Shown in pieces: positions 46,902-56,404 of a stretch of 64,000 nt of DNA (the first letter of the stretch is position 1; the number at the start of each line of letters is the position of its first letter). The stretch covers positions 20,271,664-20,335,663 of the forward strand of contig NC_057768.1 of NCBI RefSeq assembly GCF_010389155.1. Reading direction: 5' to 3'. A model generated the notes under the pieces. It was given only the letters and a program-made list of their open reading frames with translations, was not told the origin of the DNA and ran no database searches. Origin of the DNA: Erigeron canadensis (taxonomy: Eukaryota; Streptophyta; Magnoliopsida; Asterales; Asteraceae). A program made the position numbers and the translations under genes.

Positions 46902-47461
46902 TTTCTCAAAACAATAAATTCCTTGTCTTCATCTATCTTCTTCATAGAAATTTGATGGTACCCTTTATAGGCATCCAAGAAACATTTTAATCTAAACCCA
47001 TCAAGAGATTCCACCTTCCAGTCAATTTCTGGGAGAGGGTAGTTATCTTTCGGGCAAGCTTTGTTGATGTCTTTGAAATCTACACAAAGTCTCCAAGAAC
47101 CATCTGGCTTTTTCACCATGACTGGGTTGGCTACCCAGGTTTGATATTTAACTTCTCTAAGAATTCCAACTTCCACCATTTCGTTGACTTGCTCATATGC
47201 AGGTTTGCTTCTATCTTGAGACATTCCCCTCTTCTTTTGTCTTATTGGTGAAATGTTGGGATTGACATTTAATGCGTGCTTAGCTAACTCCCTCGGGACT
47301 CCTATCATATCAGATGTCTGCCATGCAAAGACGTCCAAATTATTTTTTAACAAGTGAACCAACTCTTCCTTGATTCTTCTTGGAAGTTGTGACCCGATGA
47401 TTACAGGTTGTTCTGGAAATTTCTTGTTGATTATCACCTTTTCTTTGGGACCATCTTGCAT
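46886..47461 (-). pseudogene. Reverse transcriptase N-part (Tat pol)
   Basis: It contains the linker HLLKNNLDVFAWQTSDM, the FDVNP-like LNVNPNISPIRQKKR, then RT blocks VANPVMVKKPDGSWRLCVDF and KACPKDNYPLPEID. CFLDAYKGYHQI holds the first catalytic Asp. A frameshift near 46,895 moves the YVDD half into another frame. Confidence 0.9.
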
Positions 47462-48391
47462 TTAAATTTCTTGTAATTTTTCAACCTTTCTTGGTAGAAC
47501 TTTTTCAACTTTCCTGCACTCTTCTGGCCAAGTCATTCGTCCTCGAATTGTAGCTATTCCAGCTGGAGTTGGGAACTTCACCATTCCATGAACTGTTGAT
47601 GGAATTGCCCCAAACTTTTGCATGGAAGGTCTGCCTAGTATGACATTATAATCAGAGAGGGTTCTTATTATCATGAACTCAATAAGTTCAATCCGGTGAA
47701 ACGGGTATTCTCCCATCATAACCTCCATTAAAACTTCTCCTACCGGCCTGTTAGACTCTCCCATGAAACTGACAAGCTGAGTCCTTGATGGACGCTTAAG
47801 ATCTCTAACTCTTTGAGGTAACTTTTGAAAACAATGGTCATATATTATGTCGGAGGAACTTCCATTATCTAAATATACCTTTCCAACCTCAAAGTTTGCC
47901 ACCCTGGCTTGTATTACCACTGGGTCAGAAGAGACTACCCTTACAGGAGGGAATGAGATTGATACCATTCTCCATGGTTCAAGGACTTCTGCCTTTCTTT
48001 TTTCATACTTGGTTTTTCCTCTTATCATGTATACATGGCCATCAGGGGGTGGAGGTCGATCATTCCTCCCATCTTGCTTCTGCCAAGTGTAAGTCTTCTT
48101 AGCTTGGGTAGCTCTCTTACCTTGCTTTGCACCAGGGACTAAGTGTTCCAACTTTCCCTCATCTAAGGCTCTCTTTATCTCGATCTTAAGCTCTCTACAG
48201 GCATTTGTTTCTTGACCATGGTCTTCATGGAATTCACAGTACTTGGACATGTCTTTCTTTCCAGACCTATGTATCATTGGCCGAGGAGGTTTGAAGTTTT
48301 CTCCAACTCTTTCTGTCGATTGCCAGGGAGTAATGCTAAGGTAAAACCTGACACCTGCTGGCTCGCGGGGAGACTCGGTATCTTCTGACAT
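47462..48391 (-). pseudogene. gag C-end and aspartic protease (Tat)
   Basis: A zinc-knuckle-like YCEFHEDHGQETNAC is followed by a basic linker and the protease: GKVYLDNGSSSDIIYDHCF (catalytic DNGSS form typical of this lineage) and YNVILGRPSMQKFGAIPST. It overlaps the upstream gag frame by about 118 bp in another frame. Confidence 0.85.
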
Positions 48392-49134
48392 TCCTTAGTG
48401 TATCTTGCAATGAAGTCCCTCAGTGATTCACCACCCTTTTGCCTGATCAAGTGAGCTTCCAAGTGGCTTCTTTGACGCTTCTTCTGCTGAGCAAACTGAG
48501 CTATAAACTGTTTCTTCAAATCTGCATAGTCTTGAATGCTTTTTTCCGGAAGTTTAGTAAACCATTCTAAGGCATAACCTTTTAAGGTGCCTAGGAACAG
48601 GTGACACGCCACGGGGTCTACCCATTTTTCAGTTAGTACAGCTTGATCATAGATTACCAAGTGATCCTCTGGGTCTCTAGTTCCGTCATAAGTGCCAACA
48701 ATAGTGGGAACCTTCTGACCGTCTGGGAAGGCATAGTTTGCCACCCAGTCACAAAACCTTGACTTAGTTGTGGACTTAGGTACTACGGCCACCCTTGCCT
48801 GCTCATCCGCTTCCTCCCCAGCAGCAATTTTTAGCATTTTTAACAACTCATTTGCTGGGTTAACTGGTTCAGGAGGAGGTTCCACTGGCTTTTGTTTTTT
48901 CATCTCGTCTACCAACAACTTCATTATGGACTCCATACCTGTAGGCAATGGAGGTGGTGGGGTTGGCTGAGGTGGAGTTGGCCTTAACCTGGCAGAGAGT
49001 TCAGAAAACCAGTTGGTTGGAGATGGTGGAGTCTGTGCTTGCTGAGTGCCCATGGCAGCTAGCTTTAACAATTCTAACAGATGACTCTCTTGGATAGTTA
49101 CAGATTGAGAGGAGGAGCCTGCCATTGTTTGCAA
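48274..49134 (-). CDS. gag capsid-like protein (Tat)
   Basis: The Retrotrans_gag-type core reads DGTRDPEDHLVIYDQA, CHLFLGTLKGYALEWFTKLP and SLRDFIARYTKEC. The N-terminal part is Pro-rich. The frame is open and ends at a stop just as the protease frame begins, implying a frameshift mutation or a programmed shift. The upstream open frame 49,098-49,607 (Ser/Thr-rich) may be an N-terminal extension in another frame. Confidence 0.8.
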   Translation of the reverse strand: MQTMAGSSSQSVTIQESHLLELLKLAAMGTQQAQTPPSPTNWFSELSARLRPTPPQPTPPPPLPTGMESIMKLLVDEMKKQKPVEPPPEPVNPANELLKMLKIAAGEEADEQARVAVVPKSTTKSRFCDWVANYAFPDGQKVPTIVGTYDGTRDPEDHLVIYDQAVLTEKWVDPVACHLFLGTLKGYALEWFTKLPEKSIQDYADLKKQFIAQFAQQKKRQRSHLEAHLIRQKGGESLRDFIARYTKECQKIPSLPASQQVSGFTLALLPGNRQKELEKTSNLLGQ

Positions 49135-49607
49135 GGATGTCTAACCCCCAGTCTGGTTGAGCTAGCCATGGTTGCTAAGTGAGAACTTAGTTGGCCAGGT
49201 CCAGAAGAGGGCATAGTGATAGAAGATGAACTAGTTGGGGGTGTTGAAAATAAAGATACTAAAGGAGATATAGCTGGTGAAGGTGAGGAAAAGAGTGATC
49301 CTACACTAGCACTACCACCCCCAAGGTTAGATCTAAATTCCATCCTGGGTGGTAGCCTAGACTCACTACCAAGAACAACATTGGGTGCACTTGTCACCAC
49401 CTCACTAGATCTAGAAGCAAAATCTGACACTTTTTCACCAAAGATATTTTGAGCATTAGAGATCTCAGAGGTTTCCAGATTTAATGGAGAATCATCTCCA
49501 TTAACATTAACACCTTTCCCCAACCCAGAAGATACAATTTGAGAAATAGGAGTGAATTCATCAGCCATCTGAGCAAAGAAAACAAACAACAAACAAAATA
49601 AGAACAA
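49098..49607 (-). other. Ser/Thr/Pro-rich open frame in Tat leader
   Basis: An open frame of 169 codons between PBS and gag, with biased composition and no known domain. It overlaps the gag start by 37 bp in another frame. It could be the 5' part of gag now out of frame. Confidence 0.4.
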
Positions 49608-49663
49608 AGATGATTTGTGTTTGGCAACGATAAAGAATCACCGTCCAGTTATCAGTAATTTAA

Positions 49664-49675
49664 CGGATGGCGCCA
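49664..49675 (-). other. Primer binding site of Tat-type element
   Basis: The minus strand reads TGGCGCCATCCG, five bases inside the 5' LTR end. It starts with TGG as expected for pairing with a tRNA CCA end. The tRNA is not named because I cannot check it. Confidence 0.75.
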
Positions 49676-49680
49676 ATTTT

Positions 49681-50979
49681 TGAGCATGAAAATGAGGAGC
49701 TCAATCACAAAGAGGGCTTAACCTCGAAAATCATCAAGATCTCCTACTAAGTAGTGCAAACCTAATAAATTCTTGGCGAATCTAATTAGGTGTAAGATGA
49801 TTTTCCCGTAGAGATGTATCAATCTATGGAGGATATGGATGTAATATGATTTTGATATAATGATTGATTGATGATGAATATTGATGAATATGAATATACT
49901 GTTGTTGTATATTCTCTGCAGTTGCAGAGAATATTATAAATGTGCGTGTGAATGAGAGAATGTGTATGGAATGAATCTGACAACCAATGATGAGGGTATT
50001 TATAGGCGGTCAGATTAGGGTTTTCTCGTACATGGGCCGTAATGGGCTGCTGGCCCAAATTCCAAGGTACGAGGTATAAAATATTCTAGAGTAAGTTAGT
50101 TAGCCACGTATAAGAATAAAGTTGTCCATGTTTTGTATTCATAAATATAAACACGATGGTATTAAGTGCATAAAATCTAAATCCTATGACTTATATGATT
50201 TGGAGGTTGGGATTTAGTCGTGGAACCAGGCTCTCATTTCTTTCTCTAAGCTATTGACCACTACGGAGGTTCTTTCTTGTCTCTTAGGATCAGACAGTCG
50301 GGTCCCACCTTGAGGATTCTCCTTGGCCTAACTTCGAAAATATATATATACGTATTTGAGGATCCGACACACACACACACACATATATATAATATGCTTA
50401 ATAGTTTGAGGACCCGACTAGCCTAGCCTAGCCTAGCCTCCAGGATCCGATTTAGGATCCGATGTTCTTGTCTTGCTTTTAGGATTAGACTTCACTTCAC
50501 AACTCAAGATTTCGACAGATTATATACATATATGTATATATAGTATCTTTTATATATTAGATCCGATCTCTTCTATTTCTTTCTAGGATCCGATCCTTAG
50601 TCTTGGTTATACATATATATATATATAATTAGGGTTTGAAGATTCGACTTTGGCTCTCTGTCTAGGATCCGATCTTTCAAGATCCTAGTGTTAAGCCTCC
50701 AAGATCCGCTAGAGAGAGAAAATGCTAAGATCCGCTCCCCTTGCCGACCCACCTGAGAGTTGATCCTCCAGGATCTGATCCCCTAGGATCCGCTAGAGAG
50801 AAAGATAGACTTGCTAAAATCCGATTGTGCCTATTATGGGTTCCACTTTGAATCTCTAAGTTCCGATCAGACGTCAAACTTCTCTTTTTCTTTTTGGCAA
50901 TCCCCTCATATATATTACTCGGCCATATATGTGTTATATAATTAGGGTTTTGCTTGGTTGGATCTCACCATAATCATCA
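49681..50979 (-). repeat. 5' LTR of Tat-type element
   Basis: 1299 bp, TGAGCAT...AATCATCA, a copy of 38,238-39,572. A minus-strand TATA box (TATAAATA) lies at 49,997-50,004 and the leader hairpin at 49,910-49,933. The GATCCG words are upstream. Confidence 0.93.
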
Positions 50980-51246
50980 TAGGGAAATAGGAAAAATACG
51001 TAAAAATAAAATAGAAACAGGATTAATGAAACTTCTCGGGTCTGAAATTGCAAGATTGTTGTTGAAGATGGCATAGTTGGAGCAATTTGAACATAATGAG
51101 CTTCTGATAACTTCAATCGTCTCCATTTGATGGTGATCTATGGTTGCCTTTCCATCTTCTTTTCTTTTTGGTATTTTCTGATTTTTTAATTTTTTTGGAT
51201 TTTTGGGTTTTTCTGATTTTTTTGTGTTTTTTGGCGATCGGGTGCA
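50980..51246 (-). mobile_element. Athila-like internal fragment, right of the Tat insertion
   Basis: The minus-strand frame contains LSEAHYVQIAPTMPSS then TTILQFQTRE. It looks like the interior that once joined 38,237, with the Tat element inserted between. The tie is inference because no target duplication marks the join. Confidence 0.4.
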
Positions 51247-51249
51247 CAG

Positions 51250-51765
51250 AATGTAAGTGCACGTCTAAGTCAATAGCAGTTTATTTGTAATGTGATTGTC
51301 ATTAATGAACTTTGGATTATGCATAGAATACTAGATTAAGTTTAAGTATTGAATGTGTAATTAATCTGCTTGAGAGGGATTACGACCTCGTAATTGCAGG
51401 GACAAATACGAGGTGGCTTATAGGAATACGACCTCGTATTTGCAGGGACAAATATGAGGCTAATACGACCTCACAATTAGGTCGAGCTGGGCCAACAATA
51501 CGAGCCCAGACGTGCTGAAGCCTTTCGGGAGGTTTCCTATAAATACCAAACCCTAACAGAGATTAGGGTTGAACATTTGTCGAATTATCAAGCATAGTTG
51601 TGCAGGTTAATAGGTCAAAGTCGTTCCGCTAGCCCGAAGAAGATCTGCGAGTCTGCAGGTGATCTAGGGGCTTTCGTTGTGAATCACCATGTTATAGAGA
51701 AGGATTCCGCACCTCTGGATAACGGGAGCAAACTATTAACGATCCGCTTAAATGGGACTTAGAAG
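51250..51765 (+). mobile_element. Copia-type 5' LTR / promoter region
   Basis: It ends just before the initiator-tRNA-Met-type PBS. A TATA box TATAAATA is at 51,538-51,545, with a leader containing AACCCTAAC. Upstream lie TTACGACCTCGTAA (51,380-51,393) and AATACGACCTCGTATT (51,425-51,440) palindromes. The left border is uncertain and no 3' partner LTR was recognised. Confidence 0.55.
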
Positions 51766-51777
51766 TGGTATCAGAGC
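51766..51777 (+). other. Copia primer binding site (tRNA-Met type)
   Basis: TGGTATCAGAGC, the classic plant Ty1/copia PBS complementary to the initiator tRNA-Met 3' end. Confidence 0.9.
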
Positions 51778-51974
51778 CTCTTGGTTCAATACCGGAAGGT
51801 TATAGTTTGTTGGTGATAGACAACATAGATTTAAGGTCGTTTAGACGTGAAATTTTCATGAGTTTATGACCGGAAATCTTGTTCGTGGTGTATTTTGGTG
51901 TTTGCAGCCGTCGAATTGGTGTTTGAGGCTTTTAGGGTTTCAAATTCAAGAGAATTATCGACTTAGCATCGTTT

Positions 51975-52200
51975 GCGACCTCGCGGGCTCATATTACCTC
52001 ATCCAACTCGTATTTTGATTTGGGTAGCTAATGACGACCTCGCCAGTTCAATTGTGACCTCGTATTTCGTTTGCGACCTCGTGAGCTCAATTACGACCTC
52101 ACAGTTCAATTACGACCTCGAGTGCTAATTGCGACTTCGTATTTCCTTGACCTCGTGAACTTTATGACCTCGTTTTTAATTAAACAGCTCGTGAATTTTA
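51975..52200 (+). repeat. CGACCTCG-word leader
   Basis: Eight or so (G/A)CGACCTCG(T/C) words precede gag in the untranslated leader. They continue the vocabulary of the LTR palindromes. Confidence 0.75.
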
Positions 52201-52214
52201 CTAGCTCGGTAAAG

Positions 52215-53045
52215 ATGACGTCTCAGTTACCCGCAAATTATCAAGCTTTACTGAATCAAATGATTCTGATGGATCATGAGACCGGAAAGGCAAATTCACC
52301 ACCAAAGTTGATAAGCCTTGACAGATACTTCAACTGGAAGGGTAGATTCGAATCATACTGCAGATTGATGGATGTGAGGGTGTGGATATGTATTACAAAG
52401 GGTTACACTCATCCAACAGTAGCAGGTGATACTCCAGGTTCGAGCGGTGCTAGGCTAGCTTCATATGAGCAAATAGATGTTGATAAGAAGAAAGATTATG
52501 AAGCTGAAAGCAAGGCTCTTGGATCACTTCGAATGGTTCTCCAAAGGGAAGTTCTTCATCTGTTTGAAAAGTATGATACAGCGAAAGGCTTATGGGATGC
52601 ACTCAAAGAGCATTGTGAAGGTAATGCTAATCTCAAGAAGAGTAGAAAAGATTTGTTGAAGAAGCAGTATTATGTCTTTACTAGCTTCAAAGATGAAACT
52701 CTTGATGAGACGTTGCTTCGTTACAGTCATTTGCTGGTTGAGCTTGCTTACTTTGGTTATAATCCAGATCCAAAAGATGTGATCGAGAAGTTGTTGGAAG
52801 CACTTCCTATTAAATGGGAAGGTTTTATCACATCTATCCAACAAAATCCCGAGTTTAGCACATGGACTCTGGAACAGATAATTCGAAAGCTGAGAAGCAA
52901 AGATATGAAAAGAAAGTCGAAGGAAGCAGGCAGCAGTGATTTTGTTCAACGTCATGAACTCTATCATAGCAAGACATTGTTCCTTCCTCAAGATCTTCAA
53001 GTGGAGGGATTACTTCCTTCTACAGTGGAGATGATGAGAAAATGA
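52215..53045 (+). CDS. Copia-type gag, capsid part
   Basis: The start ATGACGTCTCAG (52,215) gives MTSQLPANYQAL. The UBN2/Retrotran_gag_2 type fold is seen in LDRYFNWKGRFESYC, DKKKDYEAESKALGSL, YDTAKGLWDALKEHCEG and LLRYSHLLVELAYFGY. The C-terminal part is KWEGFITSIQQNPEFSTWTL. It ends at a frameshift near 53,040, after which the domain continues in another frame. It follows the copia PBS by about 440 bp. Confidence 0.85.
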   Translation: MTSQLPANYQALLNQMILMDHETGKANSPPKLISLDRYFNWKGRFESYCRLMDVRVWICITKGYTHPTVAGDTPGSSGARLASYEQIDVDKKKDYEAESKALGSLRMVLQREVLHLFEKYDTAKGLWDALKEHCEGNANLKKSRKDLLKKQYYVFTSFKDETLDETLLRYSHLLVELAYFGYNPDPKDVIEKLLEALPIKWEGFITSIQQNPEFSTWTLEQIIRKLRSKDMKRKSKEAGSSDFVQRHELYHSKTLFLPQDLQVEGLLPSTVEMMRK

Positions 53046-53545
53046 AGATGGCGATGAACTCTGACAACAACTTGTTGTATGTAAGTTCTCCGGAATCATC
53101 GATGGTTGTTCATAATGGAAATCAAACTAGTAGTTCTTCAAGCACAGGATTTACAGTTATGCTGATGAGCATAAGATCTGCTGAGGGACATTTGGGCATG
53201 CTTGCTTCTTTTGTGTCAGCTCATGAGAAGCTAATTGGAGGAAAATTGACTGATCCTAAACTGGTGAGGGAGGATTACAAGCAAGTTGATCCAGATGACC
53301 TGGAAGAAATGGACCTGAACTGGCAATTAGTTATGTTAACATTGAGAGTTCAGCGCTTCACGAATAGAACCGGAAGGAAGGTTATAGACGGGAAAGTAGG
53401 GTTTGACAAAACCAAGGTGAAGTGTTTTAACTGTGATGGCTTTGGACATTTTGCACGTGAGTGTCAGAGGCCAAGATGGGACAACAATTTCAGCTATAGG
53501 CCGTCAGAACTTCAATCAGGGTGGTTCTATTGCTTGTCAGAATTC
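53042..53545 (+). pseudogene. gag, linker and zinc knuckle (shifted frame)
   Basis: It continues gag: VDPDDLEEMDLNWQLVMLTL, RVQRFTNRTGRK, KVGFDKTKV, then a CCHC knuckle CFNCDGFGHFAREC that binds RNA. A second shift near 53,500 moves onward sequence into the next frame (NFNQGGSIACQNSGRQ). Confidence 0.85.
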
Positions 53546-53549
53546 AGGA

Positions 53550-54925
53550 CGTCAATATGCTAGTACTGGGAACCGAAGCTCAGGAGAATCTGACAACTCG
53601 AAAGCTTTAGTGGTTCAAACTGATGGTACATATAATTGGGGTTCGACTACTACCGATGATCAGAATCATGCATTCATGGCAGAAATACAAGACTTTGTTT
53701 GAGGAATGAACGATCTTGTTGATAATTCATTTGACTATACATTGTATGCCAACACGAATGATCTTGATAGTTTTCATCAGAAAGCAGAAGAAGAACCTAG
53801 ACCATCAAATCCAGTAAGAGCTGAAGTTAATGTAGCATCTATAGAAGCTGACACTGCTGAAGCTAATGCTACTGTGGAAATGGAGAAAAAGGACAAAGAT
53901 GCGAAGATTGAGATACCTGATAATCTGAGTACAGAAGAGCTAGTAAACTTTGTAGCTGATCTTGAAGCTTTTGAACAACAGGTAAGTCTTTCTTTGCATA
54001 TTCTTGTGTCAATCTGTAAGAGTAACATAGGTTTGTCTAGCAAAGTAACTGATCTTAAAAGGGAGTTGAATTGGCACGGACCTGTTTAAATGATGCTACC
54101 AATGATAGAACTGGGCTAGCAACTAACGTAATGGTATTCAAAGGTCATGCGAAAGAATATCTTAATCGGATAAAATCTGAAGAAGATAGATTCGAATCCC
54201 TTAAAGTTGAGTATGCTTAGTTACTAGGAAGAAAACAAATGTTAGATGAAAATTATGAAAGGGTGGTTAAAGAAAGTGCTAATAAGGATAAAGAGTTAGC
54301 AGAGTCCAAGGTACAAATTGTTGAACTAAGTGGTAAATGGAATAAAATGCGAGACATTGGAACTATGATGGGTCACCTTAGAGATGCTAAGTCTAAAGGT
54401 GAACAACCTAGCTTTGTCCAGAAATATAATGTTGTCCCACCACTGTTAGTTCACAATTATAATAGTTTTCGAAAGTTGACTTTGGAAGATTCAAGTAAAA
54501 CTGACTCTAAAAATGTACCGAAGACCACCCCTCCTAAGATTAAATCTAGTGATGTTCCAATTCCTAAGACATCTCAGTCTGAGGGATCTGAGAACAAGAC
54601 TAGTGAATCTAAAGCTGGCTCAGATCCAAGTTCAGCTAACCAATTAGTGGATAACAAATTAAGAGGTGTTGAAAAGGAAGTTGAAATGGAAACAATTGCT
54701 TATTTTATATTAAAAGGTAGTGACAAAGTGTTTTCAGCAAAGGAATCAGGTTTCATTGGTAAATACCCTAAAAATATTGATCAAATCTGGAGCATCGATG
54801 AACCAATAAAATCTGAAACCAAGCCAAAACCTGTGAATTGCAAAGATTTCATAGAAACAGTTTTCAAAAAAGGTTTTGTTCAAACTTCTACAATAGATGC
54901 TGAAGGTCTAAGTGTACAATCATAA
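53550..54925 (+). pseudogene. Retroelement linker polyprotein, acidic/coiled (broken)
   Basis: Three frames, 53,433-53,702, 53,706-54,089 and 54,239-54,925, are separated by stops. They contain Glu/Lys-rich coiled segments (NLSTEELVNFVADLEAFEQQ; KDKELAESKVQIVELSG), then a module ILKGSDKVF...NIDQIWSID at about 54,700-54,800 that recurs at 56,110-56,220. No enzyme domain is present. Confidence 0.65.
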
Positions 54926-55823
54926 ACACCGGAAGAATTTGCTCAGAAAAAGATTAAAGAAATGTTATCCATTGGTCGAGGTCCACAGGTTCAAACCGTT
55001 AAAAGGTATGCGTCCCCTATTAAAGCACCAACTACATGGGAAGAGGCTTATGTTGCACTTGAATATTGATGAATTAAGAGGTCATGGGGTTCCTATGCCT
55101 GAGATAGTTCGAGGTGAGTTACCAAAGAAGGTTTCTAGAAGGTCATGTTTTAAGTGTCGTGAAATGGGGCATGTGTCAAGCTGTTGTCCTTACAAGAAGA
55201 AATCTAGGGTGTCACCTGAAAAGTCTAGAGACAACTTGAAATCCAGTGATAGTTCTAGTTTATCAAAAGGTATTTCAATGAAAGAATATAAGGAGAAATA
55301 TTATGAGGAATGGGTTAAGAAAAATACTGACAGTTTAGCAGCCCAAAATTATTTGAGATTTAGGGAATTTGAAAAGGACAGCGAAACTGAGAATAATAAG
55401 TGTAGAAGTGTCTCATCTCGAGAAGGTTCTAGCAGGTCAAATCAGTCAACCAATTGGAGAGACAAATCGAGCAGTACTTATTATGAAGAGGTTATTCCTA
55501 GAAGACAAACAAATGGCGCTAAAAAATTTCATTCTATCAGTCCTAGGAAATTAAGTTTCTCACCTCCAAGAGATGGGTTAAGAGGTATAGGAAAAATTGA
55601 TCAAAAACGAAAATCTAAAAGAAGACCAAGTGGTTCTCCGAGTCGTAAACCTAAAGCTGATAACATATCTCATATTTCTCCTAGCAGAAAGCCAAGTAGT
55701 AAGCTTCCCGCCAAGCCAGTTAAAGCTTGGGTGCCTATAGGTGGATATTGGGCAGATATAGTCTCTGATGAAGAGAATGATAGACCTAGAGCCATTAAGG
55801 CTAAGGGTCCAAATGAAAACTAA
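54926..55823 (+). pseudogene. Retroelement protein with second zinc knuckle and SR-like repeats
   Basis: The frame includes PEEFAQKKIKEMLSIGRG in one phase, then after a shift RRSCFKCREMGHVSSCCPYK, a second CCHC-like knuckle (C-x2-C-x4-H-x4-C). Ser/Lys/Arg-rich repeats SPSRKPK and SPSRKPSS follow, and then KAWVPIGGYWADIV. Two knuckles in one element is unusual. Confidence 0.65.
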
Positions 55824-56404
55824 TCTATTTGTGAATGTGCAGGAGCTGCTAAAGAAGACCGCGTGTTTATGGTTTATCAATAGTGGAAGCTCCATGCACA
55901 TTATGGAAGACAAGGGTCTAGTGACAGAGTTTACTCTTGTCAAAGGATCGTATGTCTGTATGGTTGATTCCAAAGGCGGAAATTTCCGGGGTTGGAAAAG
56001 TTATAAAAGGAAGTATTCTAATTGATAATGTAAATTTTGTTGAAAAACAGGATCAAGACTCTTTACCAGGTGTTATAATGTCTAAGAAGGATTTAGAAAT
56101 GGAAAAGATCTATCTTACTCATTATACACTTAAGGGTAGTGATCGAGTTTTTACCGAGAGAGAATTTTCAAGAGAGTGTTTTCCTAGGGTTTTGATTGAT
56201 AAAGTTTGGAGTGTTGAGGTTAATAAGGAAGATCGCAGTCGTGATTATCCAAAGGTTGTGCCTCTTGTGCTGACTCCTGAACAAGGAGAGATACGCAGGT
56301 TTCACGAACAAAATGTAAAGGACTTTGAAGATCAGTTAGATGGAAGAAAAAGGAGACTCCTTGAAACTGATGATCATTGCCTCAAGAAAACATGTTCTAA
56401 TTAG
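55824..56404 (+). pseudogene. Copia protease remnant and duplicated LKGSD module
   Basis: About 55,855-56,000 reads KTACLWFINSGSSMHIMEDK then LVTEFTLVKGS, matching the copia protease pattern W-x-x-D-S-G-x-S-x-H-M. Here Asn replaces the catalytic Asp (NSGSS), so it could not cleave. After a shift comes THYTLKGSDRVF...LIDKVWSVEV, a second copy of the module at 54,700, and the frame ends at 56,404. No integrase or RT follows, so the element depends on others. Confidence 0.65.

Larger units (their letters stand above)
38238..50979 (-). mobile_element. Complete Tat-type Ty3/gypsy retrotransposon
   Basis: A 12.7-kb element in minus orientation: 5' LTR 49,681-50,979, PBS 49,664-49,675, gag, protease, RT, RNase H, a second archaeal-type RNase H, integrase, then an antisense spliced gene on the plus strand (40,720-43,486), PPT at 39,573-39,590 and 3' LTR 38,238-39,572. 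The dual RNase H and antisense ORF before the 3' LTR are hallmarks of the Tat lineage (compare maize Grande). Several stops and frameshifts make this copy defective. About 15 differences in the first 450 LTR bases suggest roughly 3 percent divergence (hand count). No clean target duplication was seen. Confidence 0.9.

Noticed and set aside
46306..48102. Plus-strand ORFs at 46,306-48,102
   Set aside because: These are shadows of the minus-strand pol and gag frames.
38233..50984. A 5-bp target duplication for the Tat element
   Set aside because: Left flank GTGTT and right flank TAGGG do not match, so no duplication is claimed.
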